Source of the DNA: Streptomyces sp. ISL-87
GTDB lineage: Bacteria; Actinomycetota; Actinomycetes; Streptomycetales; Streptomycetaceae
Direction of reading: 5' to 3'
Assembly: GCF_018614095.1 (NCBI RefSeq)
Contig: NZ_JAGGOY010000011.1
Coordinates: 1-64,000 of the forward strand
DNA: 64,000 bases
In this document: positions 16,541-25,093 of the stretch, in pieces
How the letters are laid out: each line of letters begins with the position of its first letter
Position numbering within the stretch: the first letter of the stretch is position 1
Program-made: the position numbers and the translations under genes
The notes under the pieces: model-generated
What the model saw: the letters and a program-made list of their open reading frames with translations, nothing else
Databases searched by the model: none
What the model was told of the DNA's origin: nothing

Positions 16541-16606
16541 CTACTCCCCGTCGTCGTCGGCCGCGCGGCCGCCGTTCTTGTGTAGGGTCTCGCCGCCGAT
16601 GACATG
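16541..16606 (-). pseudogene. Possible 3' remnant of tap
   Basis: Three bases upstream of the tpg ATG is a stop codon preceded in frame by HVIGGETLHKNGGRAADDDGE. Tap normally lies directly upstream of tpg, and this tail has the expected position and an acidic end. Beyond about 16606 the sequence changes character and no further tap-like coding is visible. The assignment rests mainly on location; about 21 codons are too few for certainty. Confidence 0.35.
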
Positions 16607-16818
16607 TCGATCTTCTGTGACCTGCTGGTTCTCTGTTGTCTCACCGCGATGTCACCCAAGATCAGTCTCAGATCGATGCCATTTCCTCGGCGGAACGATG
16701 AGTCTGCGGCTGAGCCACCGAGCACGAGGACTACATGCGAGCTCAGATCGCGCACCGATGAGTTTCCCGCGCCGCGCCGGTCTGTACGCGTGAGACCGAC
16801 TCACGGAAGGCTGGCGCC

Positions 16819-17382
16819 ATGCGGAAACTGATCTACGGCATGAACCTGACCCTGGACGGCTACATCGCCGCGCCCGGCGACGACATCGGCTGGAGCGTGC
16901 CGAGCGACGAGCTGTTCCAGTTTTGGTCCGACCAGTTGCAGGCGACCGACCTGTCGCTGTACGGGCGCAAGCTGTGGCAGACGATGAGCTCCTACTGGCC
17001 GACCGGCGACCAGCAGCCCAACGCCACCCCGGCGGAGATCGAGTTCGCGCGCCGCTGGCGGGACATGTCGAAGGTGGTGTTCTCCTCGACGATCGACAAG
17101 GTCGACTGGAACACCCGCCTGGTCACCGGCGACGCGGTCGCCGAGATCACCCGGCTCAAGGCCGAGGACGGCGGCCCGATGGACATCGGCGGCGCGACGC
17201 TCGGCGGGGCGGCCATGCGGGCCGGGCTGATTGACGAGTACGTGCTGGCCACCGCGCCGGTCCTGGTGGGCGGCGGCACGCCGTTCTTCACCGCGCTGGA
17301 CAGCTGGGTGAACCTGAACCTGGTGGAGACGCGGACGCTTCCCTGCGGCGTGATCCTGACCAGGTACGAGACGAGGCGCTGA
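16819..17382 (+). CDS. Dihydrofolate-reductase-like (RibD C-terminal) oxidoreductase
   Basis: This 187-residue protein of the RibD-C/DHFR-like family starts MRKLIYGMNLTLDGYIA. It has SLYGRKLWQTMSSYW (about residues 41-55), the GGPMDIGGATLGGAAMRAGLIDEY nucleotide-binding segment, and the C-terminal VETRTLPCGVILTRYE. These NADPH-binding proteins are common single genes in Streptomyces with undefined substrates. It lies between the tpg relic and a dead TnsA-like gene and has no partner genes. GGAAGG upstream supports the start. Confidence 0.88.
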   Translation: MRKLIYGMNLTLDGYIAAPGDDIGWSVPSDELFQFWSDQLQATDLSLYGRKLWQTMSSYWPTGDQQPNATPAEIEFARRWRDMSKVVFSSTIDKVDWNTRLVTGDAVAEITRLKAEDGGPMDIGGATLGGAAMRAGLIDEYVLATAPVLVGGGTPFFTALDSWVNLNLVETRTLPCGVILTRYETRR

Positions 17383-17393
17383 GCGCCCGTCAC

Positions 17394-17721
17394 GCGACTC
17401 GACCGCCTGCCGGGTCCACGCGAACGTGACCGCCACCACTGGGGTGGACAGCCGGCAGTGCGGCTTCACATCCACCACTACCGGACCCTGCTCAGTGGTC
17501 AAGATGTAATCCGGGATGTGCTTGCGGGCCTGCCCCTCCACAACGGCCTTCAGCAGGAAAGGCTGGGCCACGATGCCGCGTACGGACGGATCGAAGTCGC
17601 GGAATGTCCGCTACGGACAAGCCGACTGCAGAAGGTCGACAGGTGCCGTACCCCAGTCCCGGACCTCCACAAGAGCACCACGCTGCTGACGGATACTCAC
17701 CGTCGCCGTGACACTGTTCAT
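17394..17721 (-). pseudogene. Truncated TnsA-like transposase endonuclease gene
   Basis: From ATG 17721 the frame reads MNSVTATVSIRQQRGALVEV and then WGTAPVDLLQSACP before an in-frame TAG. It continues as RTFRDFDPS and HIPDYILTTEQGPVVVDVKP, ending VTFAWTRQAVES. The HIPDY...VVVDVKP stretch resembles the nuclease core of actinobacterial TnsA-like heteromeric transposase subunits (D...Q/E-x-K). Both the internal stop and the truncated C-terminus make it non-functional. It is evidence of a former Tn7-like or related element next to the terminal-protein locus. Confidence 0.55.
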
Positions 17722-18018
17722 CGCGTACCCCCGCCCCACGGGCAACGACCCGTACAGCCAAGGGTGTCAGCCAGGCACTGACGGGCGGAGCGGGCCGGAA
17801 CCCCGCCACCCGAAAGGGTGAGAACCCCGACCAGCTGTCCTGTCGCAGTGCATCTGGCGGATGAGGGGGTTACTGACCTGCTGGGGTGCCAGGCGGCTTG
17901 AGAACGCCGAGGCTCGCAGTTCTCAGTGGTCGTTAAGTCCGACTTCTCTTCGTTCGTGATCGCTCGATCGTGGGACTGGTCGCTGTCGGGGCCGTCTGAT
18001 GGGCATGTCCATGTTGAG

Positions 18019-18882
18019 ATGCGGGGCGTGATGAGAGAGCCGTATCTCAGCGATTTGTCGGATGGGCAGTGGGCGTTGATCGAGCCGATGATCACGGCCT
18101 GGAAGCAGAGCCGGGTGGCGCGGTCGGCGACCGGGGATCCCGGGTCCTGCGACCTGAGAGAGGTCGTGAACGCGATCTTCTATCAGAACCGGACGGGCTG
18201 TCAGTGGCGCATGTTACCGCACGACCTGCCCGCCTGGTCGGCGGTGTTCTACTACTTCACGCTGTGGCGCCAGGACGGCCTTGACCAGCGAATACAGGAA
18301 CTCCTGCGCTGCCAGGTGCGGGAGAGAGCCAAGCGATTAGAGGACCCGTCCCTCGTGGTCATCGACACCCAGTCCGTCCGCGCGGCGGCCGGGGTCCCCA
18401 AGACCACGACGGGACTGGACGCGAACAAGAAGACACCGGGCCGCAAGCGCGGACTCGTGGTCGACGTCCTGGGGCTGATCATCGGCGTCGTCGTCGTGGC
18501 CGCCTCAGCGCACGACAACGCCGCCGGCACCGCCCTGCTCGACCAGGCCGCCGAGCGGTGCGGGATGCGCCTGGAGAAAGCGCTGGTCGACCAGGGCTTC
18601 AAGGAAGCGGTCATCGTTCACGGCGCCCTGCTCGGCATCACCGTCGAGACCGTGGTCCGCAACCCCGAGGACAAGGCCAAAGGGTTCGTCCCGCAACCGA
18701 AGCGGTGGGTGGTCGAGCAGGTCAACGGCACCCTGATGCTCCACCGCCGTCTGGCGCGTGAGTACGACCACCGGCCCGACACCGCCGCCTCGCGCGTCTA
18801 CTGGGCGGCCACCGCGAACATGACCCGCCGCCTCACCACCCCTTCCCCGGCCTGGCGCGACGAGATCGCGGCGGCCGCATGA
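18019..18882 (+). CDS. IS5-family DDE transposase
   Basis: This 287-residue transposase has the N-terminal DUF4096-like domain (LSDGQWALIEPMI, then GCQWRMLPHDLPAWSAVFYYF). A DDE catalytic core follows with the first Asp in VVIDTQSVRAA, a second in the LVDQGF region and Glu in WVVEQVNGTL. All expected motifs are present, so it may be active. The exact start could be the ATG at 18031. Its stop overlaps the accessory gene by 4 bp. Confidence 0.92.
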   Translation: MRGVMREPYLSDLSDGQWALIEPMITAWKQSRVARSATGDPGSCDLREVVNAIFYQNRTGCQWRMLPHDLPAWSAVFYYFTLWRQDGLDQRIQELLRCQVRERAKRLEDPSLVVIDTQSVRAAAGVPKTTTGLDANKKTPGRKRGLVVDVLGLIIGVVVVAASAHDNAAGTALLDQAAERCGMRLEKALVDQGFKEAVIVHGALLGITVETVVRNPEDKAKGFVPQPKRWVVEQVNGTLMLHRRLAREYDHRPDTAASRVYWAATANMTRRLTTPSPAWRDEIAAAA

Positions 18883-19277
18883 ACATCACCGAACTCCTGG
18901 TCGACCTTCACATCCAGGAGAACGAGGCCACGGCCCGGGCGGACGAACTACGGCACCGGATCGCGCACTTCACCGCCGCCCTCACCGAGACCGAAGCCCG
19001 CCTCGCGGACCTCGCCACGACCCGCAAGATCATCACCGAACTCGCACCTACCGGGACCGAACCCGATCCGCCCGAGTCGAGCACCGCCTACCAGACCATC
19101 GTCGACGCCTTCAACCAGCACCCCAACCAGGCGTTCCGAGCCCGCGAGCTGCACGAACTCCTCGACATGCCCACCGACGAAGCATCCGTCAACATCACAC
19201 GCAGCCGCCTCGGACGACTCACCCGCCAAGGCTTCCTCACCCAACCCGGACGAGGCCGCTACCAGAAACGGACTTAA
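18879..19277 (+). CDS. IS-associated accessory protein with C-terminal winged helix
   Basis: This encodes 132 residues with an N-terminal coiled coil (about 5-55) and a C-terminal winged-helix-like part (HPNQAFRARELHELLDMP, then RSRLGRLTRQGFL and a GRGRYQK wing). ATGA overlap with the transposase gene and position inside the inverted repeats show it belongs to the IS. It may help end recognition or repress transposition. The function is not established from sequence. Confidence 0.75.
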   Translation: MNITELLVDLHIQENEATARADELRHRIAHFTAALTETEARLADLATTRKIITELAPTGTEPDPPESSTAYQTIVDAFNQHPNQAFRARELHELLDMPTDEASVNITRSRLGRLTRQGFLTQPGRGRYQKRT

Positions 19278-19354
19278 CGCCCACTGAAAACCCCTTGCTC
19301 GCCGGTCCGCCTGCTTGGTGGGATGCAGGGGCTTCGAGGGCGGGAGGGGACAGC

Positions 19355-20362
19355 TTGGCGGTGTTCGTGTGTGCAGGCTGCGGTGCGGTCCTGACGGCGG
19401 CGGTGTCGGAGGTGGCGTTGCCGATCCACCCGGCCGACACCCACTGGGAAAGACTGCACCCGCCAGTGCTGGAGGCCGGGTCCTACGCCGTCGACCCTGC
19501 GCCGTACGGGCCGCCGTGGCGGCAGTGGGACGAGGTTGGGGCGCGCGAGGCGGCGAAGCGGGGGCGCTTCGCGCCGTTTGGTGCGGTGTCCAACGGACCG
19601 TCGGACACCGTCCTCCTCGCGCCCGGCGATATGCGCGGCACCAAGCTGATCCTCGAGCGGGCCGGGGGCTACTGCATGGGGATCGATGGGAGAGACGGGC
19701 CGAACCTTGCCTGCCTGGGCTGCGATCTGCCGGTTGGAACGAGGATGGACGACTGCGGGTGCTGGCAGGTCGTCCGGCTCGTCCCGCAGGCTGTAATGCG
19801 GCTGCCCGGCCCGCCGGAGCGGTCGATCATGGATTGGGCGGAGCTGCTGGCCACCGGCGCGCTGTGGCACCGGCTGAGCGAGTACCGGGACATCCCGGCG
19901 GGCGTGGCCCTCGCCCAGGTGGTGGTGGCCGCCAGGGGCGCGCCGGTCGAAGTGGCGCCCGGGCCGGTCGCGGAGCTCCTCGGCCAGTCACTCGGCGCGC
20001 TGCTGCCCGCCGGGGAAGGTGCCAAGCGGCTGGACCTGGCGGGACCGGGGTTCGGCGAGCCAGCCACTGACCTGGTGCTGGTGCCGGTCCATCCGCAGAC
20101 CGGAGACATGTGGCAGCCGCGTGCCAGGGCGGTGCCGGTACCTATGGATGCCGCGCTCTGGGCCGAGCTCGCCTTCCCGCCACACCGGACCCGACTGCCG
20201 GTGGTCGGCGGGCTTCCAGCAGGCGTGGAGCGGGACGACCCGTTGCCGCCGCACCCGTGGTACCCGTTCCAGCCGTCCAGGGAGGCGTTCCGGTACACGC
20301 TCGCGCGGATGCCCGCCGTCAGGGAACCGTGGCTGCGGGCAATCTACGACCGAGGGTGCTGA
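19355..20362 (+). CDS. Conserved Streptomyces hypothetical protein with zinc-ribbon-like N-terminus
   Basis: This encodes about 335 residues. I chose TTG 19355 because GGGAGGGG lies 6 nt upstream and related Streptomyces proteins begin VFVCxGCGAVLT. The N-terminus has CAGC and a second pair further on (ACLGCDLPVGTRMDDCGCW, about residues 115-135), suggesting zinc binding. The middle is rich in Gly/Pro. No catalytic motif is recognised. An upstream start at 19295 is possible but lacks a good ribosome site and lies just outside the IS end. Confidence 0.65.
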   Translation: MAVFVCAGCGAVLTAAVSEVALPIHPADTHWERLHPPVLEAGSYAVDPAPYGPPWRQWDEVGAREAAKRGRFAPFGAVSNGPSDTVLLAPGDMRGTKLILERAGGYCMGIDGRDGPNLACLGCDLPVGTRMDDCGCWQVVRLVPQAVMRLPGPPERSIMDWAELLATGALWHRLSEYRDIPAGVALAQVVVAARGAPVEVAPGPVAELLGQSLGALLPAGEGAKRLDLAGPGFGEPATDLVLVPVHPQTGDMWQPRARAVPVPMDAALWAELAFPPHRTRLPVVGGLPAGVERDDPLPPHPWYPFQPSREAFRYTLARMPAVREPWLRAIYDRGC

Positions 20363-20778
20363 CCCGTCAGGAGTAGTCATCCACGACCACGTCCTCACGC
20401 CCCTGGGCATCCGCGAGATCACCGCCCACCCACCGGCGGAGCGCTGCCTGCACCCCACGGGACTCTTCGGACGCAGACGGACCCAGTGGACCCTGGATGG
20501 GCCATCCTCCCCTCCGGCGGCCTCTGGGCCACCCTCCGCGTCACCGCCGACCTGCTCAAGGGCCTGCTCGTCGACCGGACACTCGGGGATCCCGCACCCA
20601 CCTGGCAGACCACCGGCCTCGTCACCTGACACAACGGCGCGACCGGGACCTCGTCCGCCTTCGCCGACCGCTCTGGACCGGCGGCTTGTCGGCATTCGCC
20701 TTCGCCTCCTGGTGTATGACGCGCTCGATCGCGCTGTACGGCCGATGAGCTTTCCCAGGCCCGGGTCGGATGGTCGGA
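20363..20778. other. Gene-poor gap with degraded coding remnants
   Basis: About 416 bp with no intact gene. In one plus-strand frame (from about 20485) ILPSGGLWATLRVTADLLKG looks like a piece of protein, and another frame upstream reads VLTPLGIREITAHPPAERC. The two are in different frames with stops after them, so they look like a decayed gene. No family is assigned, and I see no promoter, RNA gene or repeat. Confidence 0.4.
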
Positions 20779-21612
20779 TCAGCGCAGGCCGGTGAAGAGA
20801 TCGTTCTCGGGTACGGCCGCGCCGGTGGCGTCCTGGACACGTACGAAGGTCTCCATGCCCATCAACTCGCCGAACCGCTCCTTGCCCATCTTGAGGAAGA
20901 AGATGTTCTCGCCCTGACTGGCGTGCGCGGCCAGTGCGTCGAACTTCTGACCACTAAGTGCGGTGGTGTCCACCCAGGTGGTGATCTCATCGTCGGGGAG
21001 GCCGATCTCGGCCAGCGCGGCGGCTTCGACGGGATCCGGCTCCGGCATGTCCTCCTGGAACTCGCGCATGATCTTGCCGAACCGCTCCATCATCGAGCGG
21101 GGCATCGTCGTCCAGTACACCTTCGGTGTCAGCCCGGTCATCTCCAGCGCCGCCATCGTGATGCGGTGGGCCTGGATGTGGTCGGGGTGGCCGTAGAAGC
21201 CGTTCTCGTCATAGGTGACGACCACATCGGGCTGGTAATGCCGCATGAGTTCCGCGAGTCGGGCGGCGCCCTCCTCCACGGGGGTCTGCCAGAAGGATCC
21301 AGGGGCGTCGTTGCTCGGCCAGCCCATCATCCCGGAGTCGGCATAGTCCAGCGTCTCCAGATCGCTGACTTTCAGGACCTCACAGCTCGCCTCAAGCTCT
21401 TGACGGCGCATCAAGGCGACGGCCGCCGGATCGTGCCCGGGATCGCCCGGCTTGACACCCCCCGGTCCGTCACCGCAACCGCCGTCGGTACACGTCACGA
21501 GAACCGTGCGGATGCCCTCCGCCGCGTATCGCGCGAGGACCCCTCCGGTTCCGGTGGCCTCGTCGTCGGGGTGGGCATGCACTGCCATGAGCGTCAAGGG
21601 CCGGTCAGTCAT
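20779..21612 (-). CDS. PIG-L family deacetylase (MshB/Mca-like)
   Basis: This 277-residue metal-dependent deacetylase has the zinc-binding motif AHPDDE near the N-terminus (about residues 12-17) and the second motif YDENGFYGHPDHIQAH (about 155-170). The length and YDENG..GHPDH pattern resemble mycothiol enzymes MshB (GlcNAc-Ins deacetylase) and Mca (mycothiol conjugate amidase), but Streptomyces also has many PIG-L enzymes in natural-product pathways. It is alone in its strand block, with a start at ATG 21612. The substrate cannot be fixed from sequence. Confidence 0.88.
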   Translation of the reverse strand: MTDRPLTLMAVHAHPDDEATGTGGVLARYAAEGIRTVLVTCTDGGCGDGPGGVKPGDPGHDPAAVALMRRQELEASCEVLKVSDLETLDYADSGMMGWPSNDAPGSFWQTPVEEGAARLAELMRHYQPDVVVTYDENGFYGHPDHIQAHRITMAALEMTGLTPKVYWTTMPRSMMERFGKIMREFQEDMPEPDPVEAAALAEIGLPDDEITTWVDTTALSGQKFDALAAHASQGENIFFLKMGKERFGELMGMETFVRVQDATGAAVPENDLFTGLR

Positions 21613-21730
21613 GAAAAGTCCTCCTGCAGAAATACGTCTTGGTCCGAGTGCGCGGCGGGCGTTCCGTGATCCGGGGCCCGGATCCTGTCGGGTCGGATGA
21701 CCTTGTTCCCACCCGTGCGACGCCGGTCCC

Positions 21731-22364
21731 TCAGTCGATGCAACAGTGCCGGCCGGACCGGCTGTTCCCGGCGCGGCCGCTTGGCTCCACCCGGCCCGGC
21801 GCCGCGACCTGTTGGTGCGCGGCGAGCGCGCGGCGGTAGCCCGCGCACGCCGTCTCCCGCGTCTTCACCGGGCCCGTGGGGGTGTCGGCCCCGGCTGGCG
21901 GGACGACGTCGCCCGGATCGGGCGCGGGCACGGTGCCGGGCAGCAGGATCCGCAGGGAACGCACGACCGTACGGCCCCGCCGCAGCGTTGGCGGCCGCGA
22001 TGACCCGGTCCTGCTCCAGGCGCACCTTCGTCGCCCAGGCCGACGACTCCGGGCACACGGTGGGCTGGCCGGGCTCCGGGTCGAAGCCGACGGCGGCGAC
22101 GTGCCCGGCGAGGTCGGGGGCGATAGCCGCCCACCGCTCACACAGGGAAGCGCCAGCGGCCGGGAGTGTCCAGGCCCGTTCGGTGACCAGCGCACCGAGC
22201 GCGGCACCGAGGCCCATCGGCTCGCGCCCGTCCCGCCGCACCGTACGGGCTGGCCTCGGCTTCGACTTCGCCTTCTGGCCGCTGCCGTTCTTCCGCGCCG
22301 CCTCCATCGCGGCCCGCAGCGCGACCCGCGCCAGGTCGACGCCGGACACCTCGCCGCCGCTCAT
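21731..22364 (-). pseudogene. Frameshifted DUF721 (DciA-like) gene
   Basis: From ATG 22364 (overlapping the previous stop by 4 bp) the first frame gives MSGGEVSGVDLARVALRAAM and a DUF721-like core with WAAIAPDLAGHVAAVGFDP and SAWATKVRLEQDRVIAAANA. Near 21975 the similarity moves to another frame (VVRSLRILLPGTVPAPDPGD, then PVKTRETACAGYRRALAAHQ) and ends at 21731. DUF721/DciA proteins are linked to replicative helicase loading. Plasmid copies next to replication genes are frequent in Streptomyces. A one- or two-base indel has probably inactivated it, unless it is a sequencing error. Confidence 0.65.
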
Positions 22365-24523
22365 GCCTGCCCCCACGGCGTGTAGCCGAGGTCCAGGTGC
22401 CCGAGGCCAGACAGGCGCTGCACGGTCGCGACGAACGCCCGGGTGAACAGACGCTGCGCCGACATCTCGCCGTACCGGGCGATGTGGTCGTGGACGACCT
22501 GGTGATCGGCGGCCGCGCGGTCGCGCCAGTCCAGGACCTGCTCCCGCGTGAGGTCCTCGAGGACCAGCTCCTGGTCCTCGTCAACGTCGGCACGCTCCGG
22601 GACCGGGGCGACGACGGCCGGGCGCGGCGCGGGCACCACGACCGGGGCCACCGGCGAGGCCGGGACATCGACGACCGGCTGCACGGCAGCTGCGGCTTCG
22701 GCACGGGCCTTGGCGGCGGCGGCCTGCTGCTCGCGGACCATGGCCCACCGGTGCTCGCGGATCCACGCCTGGGCAGTCACCGTCTCGTGCAGCTGCCGGT
22801 CGGTAGCCGTACGGCGCTCCACCTCGGAGGCTCCGGGCATCGCGGCGTCGATGGCGGCTGCGACGGCGTGACGTGTGGCGCGTCGGTCAGCGTGCCGGTC
22901 CTCGCACCGCGGGCACTGCTGACCGGAGTCGAGCAGCACGCGGTCGTCGCACCGGACGTCGCCGCACTGCTGGCGCTGGGGCAGGGCGCGGCCGATCAAC
23001 CAGCCCACCGGGTCCGTGATCAGGGTACCCAGCCGCATCTGGTCCTCCAGGCGCCGGGCGAGCCGGTCGGCGAGGACCTGCGGCGCATCCGTGCCACCGG
23101 CGAAGCCGGCTACCCGCTCCAGCTCAGCGCGGGTCGCGGCCTCCACCAGGCGCCGGGCCGCCGGACGGTCCAGGCGCGCCCAGACCAGGTCGACCGGAGC
23201 CAGGATGGACCTCAACTCGAAGGGCGGCAGGGGGGCCCTCTCCCGCTGCGGCCTGCCCTGGTCCGTACCCTCCACGGCCCGCACCGGAGCATTTGCCACC
23301 GGCCACCGGCCGGGCTTCTCACTGCTGATCGACGGGGACTTCTTCAGCTGTTCCCCGCGCAGCGGGCCGTCCTCGCGTACGCACGCGCGGTCCGGCTGAC
23401 CGTGGTACCCACCACGGCCTTCGCCGGAAAAACCACCAGCGAGCGAGAGAGGAGAGACAGGAGTAACCACAGGAGAGTGATCAGTGTGAAGGGCTGCTGC
23501 AACGTCGGGGTCTGCAACATCCACCCCATCCGTCACCTGCATCCCGCTGACCTGCGCCCCTGCCACAGGCCCCGACGGCTCAACAGGCCCTGCTGCAACG
23601 TCGGGGTCTGCAAACACGGGCTCCAGGCCCGCCGCACGGTCCTCCCGGACGTCATCGGCACCGGTACGGCCGTGCGCGGCGGCGACCGCCGGCACCATCA
23701 GCCGCGTACGGGCCGCAAGCCCCGAAGCCGTCCGCAGCCGGACCCGGCGCACCAGGTCCTGGTCCTCCAGGCGCTCCACCACCCGCTCTCCCGCCGACGC
23801 CGTGCAACCCAGCAGACGGGCCACCGTCGCGGCCGCCCGGCCCCGCTTGGTGTCCACCGCGCCGCCGCACTGCCGCACGCGGCCTGTGTCCCGCGCCTCC
23901 AGCACCAGCAGCAGCAGCGCGAGACGGTCCCTCGCTGCGCCGCGTCCAGTACGGTCCCCGAGCAGCCCGGCGGGGGTCACCCGGCCGTCCTTGTGGGTCC
24001 AGCCCGGCGCCATCACGGCTTCCAGCAGTCGGAGCAACGTTGCGTACTCCTTCTTCACCAGAGCCAGCGGGTGCCCGGCCATGTCCTGCGCGGCCCACAG
24101 CGGCAGCACCTTGCACCGGAGCCCGGTGTCCTGGCCATACTCACCCTCTGCCGTGTCAACGGAGATCACGCCGGAGCGGCGCAGTACCGGGAGCACGTCT
24201 GAGGCGACGTAAGACGCGGACAGCCCGAGCCACCGGCCCAGCTCACCCGTGCGGATCTCCACCACCCCGGACTCCGACGGCGTCCGCGACGCCAGCACCA
24301 CCACGGCCAGGCGCACCGCGTCCGACGTACCGACTAGGCCGGCCACGTCCAGCAGCGCGCGCACCGCGCCCCCCAGCCGGGCCCGCGCATCCCGGCCCAG
24401 CGCCAGAGGGTGGCCCGGACCGCGGTCCGGCACCAGTCCCGCCACGGGGGTAACCGACCGCAGCGAGCTCCGCGGTCCAGGAACGCGAACAACGGGAGCG
24501 GCGACCGCCGTCACGGCGCTCAC
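22361..24523 (-). CDS. Large winged-helix protein, possible plasmid replication protein
   Basis: This encodes 720 residues. The first third has helix-turn-helix/winged-helix features (RTGELGRWLGLSASYVASDV, LPVLRRSGVISVDT, then a second set ATVARLLGCTASAGERVVERL). The middle is a low-complexity linker, and the C-terminal half has a CxxCxxC-like ribbon (QQCGDVRCDD, QQCPRCEDRHADRRA). This architecture is typical of helix-turn-helix proteins of actinomycete plasmids and chromosome ends that often sit beside a DUF721 gene, as here. A replication-initiator role is inference. It contains a 24-bp direct repeat in its linker and lies downstream of a repeat block, both reminiscent of origin iterons. 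The GTG start overlaps the upstream frame by 4 bp. Confidence 0.6.
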   Translation of the reverse strand: MSAVTAVAAPVVRVPGPRSSLRSVTPVAGLVPDRGPGHPLALGRDARARLGGAVRALLDVAGLVGTSDAVRLAVVVLASRTPSESGVVEIRTGELGRWLGLSASYVASDVLPVLRRSGVISVDTAEGEYGQDTGLRCKVLPLWAAQDMAGHPLALVKKEYATLLRLLEAVMAPGWTHKDGRVTPAGLLGDRTGRGAARDRLALLLLVLEARDTGRVRQCGGAVDTKRGRAAATVARLLGCTASAGERVVERLEDQDLVRRVRLRTASGLAARTRLMVPAVAAAHGRTGADDVREDRAAGLEPVFADPDVAAGPVEPSGPVAGAQVSGMQVTDGVDVADPDVAAALHTDHSPVVTPVSPLSLAGGFSGEGRGGYHGQPDRACVREDGPLRGEQLKKSPSISSEKPGRWPVANAPVRAVEGTDQGRPQRERAPLPPFELRSILAPVDLVWARLDRPAARRLVEAATRAELERVAGFAGGTDAPQVLADRLARRLEDQMRLGTLITDPVGWLIGRALPQRQQCGDVRCDDRVLLDSGQQCPRCEDRHADRRATRHAVAAAIDAAMPGASEVERRTATDRQLHETVTAQAWIREHRWAMVREQQAAAAKARAEAAAAVQPVVDVPASPVAPVVVPAPRPAVVAPVPERADVDEDQELVLEDLTREQVLDWRDRAAADHQVVHDHIARYGEMSAQRLFTRAFVATVQRLSGLGHLDLGYTPWGQA
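23494..23613. repeat. Two identical 24-bp direct repeats inside the possible rep gene
   Basis: CTGCTGCAACGTCGGGGTCT plus CTGCAA-end sequence occurs identically at 23494-23517 and 23590-23613, start to start 96 bp. It encodes ADPDVAA twice in the linker. Linear-plasmid origins in Streptomyces can lie in the rep gene as iterons, so this is a candidate initiator binding site. It could equally be a simple coding duplication. Confidence 0.6.
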
Positions 24524-24879
24524 CGGACCGCCCGGAAGTACGAGATGTAGATCATCTCGACACCCTTGCTCAGGACCCCTGTGGACAAGGGACGCCCAGC
24601 AGCGAGAACCCCGAGCACTCCCGGCAGGCGGCAGAGACCCTTGGGCCCCGTCCCGCTCAGCGGGACGGAACTCCGGAGCATCACGGCGGCCGGCGCCGCC
24701 ACGGCTACACCACGAACGGCGGGAAGTCCAGGAAACGAGACTTCCGGTCGAGGGGCATGAAAAGTGAGCAAAACAGGAGCAAACGACGCCTCGGTCGCTC
24801 GCTTACCAGCGAAACGGCGAGGGTCCAGCTTTTCAGGGGACACCACTTCGGGCACTATGAGGATCGACCACCTATCCAT
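24520..24879 (-). CDS. Uncertain upstream open frame coupled to the possible rep gene
   Basis: An open frame of about 119 residues (MDRWSILIVPEVVSPEKLDP at the start) ends in a TGA that overlaps the GTG of the 720-residue gene by 4 bp, which suggests it is translated. No family is recognised and no good ribosome site is seen at the ATG at 24879. The frame extends further upstream to 25032 with poor coding character. It may be a leader frame. Confidence 0.3.
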   Translation of the reverse strand: MDRWSILIVPEVVSPEKLDPRRFAGKRATEASFAPVLLTFHAPRPEVSFPGLPAVRGVAVAAPAAVMLRSSVPLSGTGPKGLCRLPGVLGVLAAGRPLSTGVLSKGVEMIYISYFRAVR

Positions 24880-25093
24880 ATGGATGCTGAGACCGGCCCG
24901 CCACGCGGGACCGTGACCACTTCTCCTTGGGTGTGTGGACCGCCCCCTCCGTGAGGAGTGGGCAGCCGACGAAGAACCAGGGGCGGGACCTCCTTCCTTC
25001 CTTCTGGGGATTCGATCAGCGAAACCGGACACCCCTTCGGTGACCGGGTAGTGCAGACAGCCCTCGGGCTGGTTGTGCGTTTGGTGCTGTTGG

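Larger units (their letters stand above)
17920..19290 (+). mobile_element. IS5-family insertion sequence, complete
   Basis: A 1371-bp element is bounded by 22-bp inverted repeats. The left end is TTCTCAGTGGTCGTTAAGTC (17920) and the right end (to 19290) is its complement with two mismatches. Inside are a DDE transposase and a coupled accessory gene. It sits between decayed TnsA sequence and a hypothetical gene. A clear target duplication was not found. Confidence 0.85.

Noticed and set aside
16604..16831. Short frames on both strands between tpg and the reductase gene
   Set aside because: Composition unlike Streptomyces coding DNA, and no family resemblance; likely junction sequence.
17912..19302. 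GCTCGC on both sides of the IS as a target duplication
   Set aside because: The copies are not adjacent to the inverted ends, so the match is probably chance.
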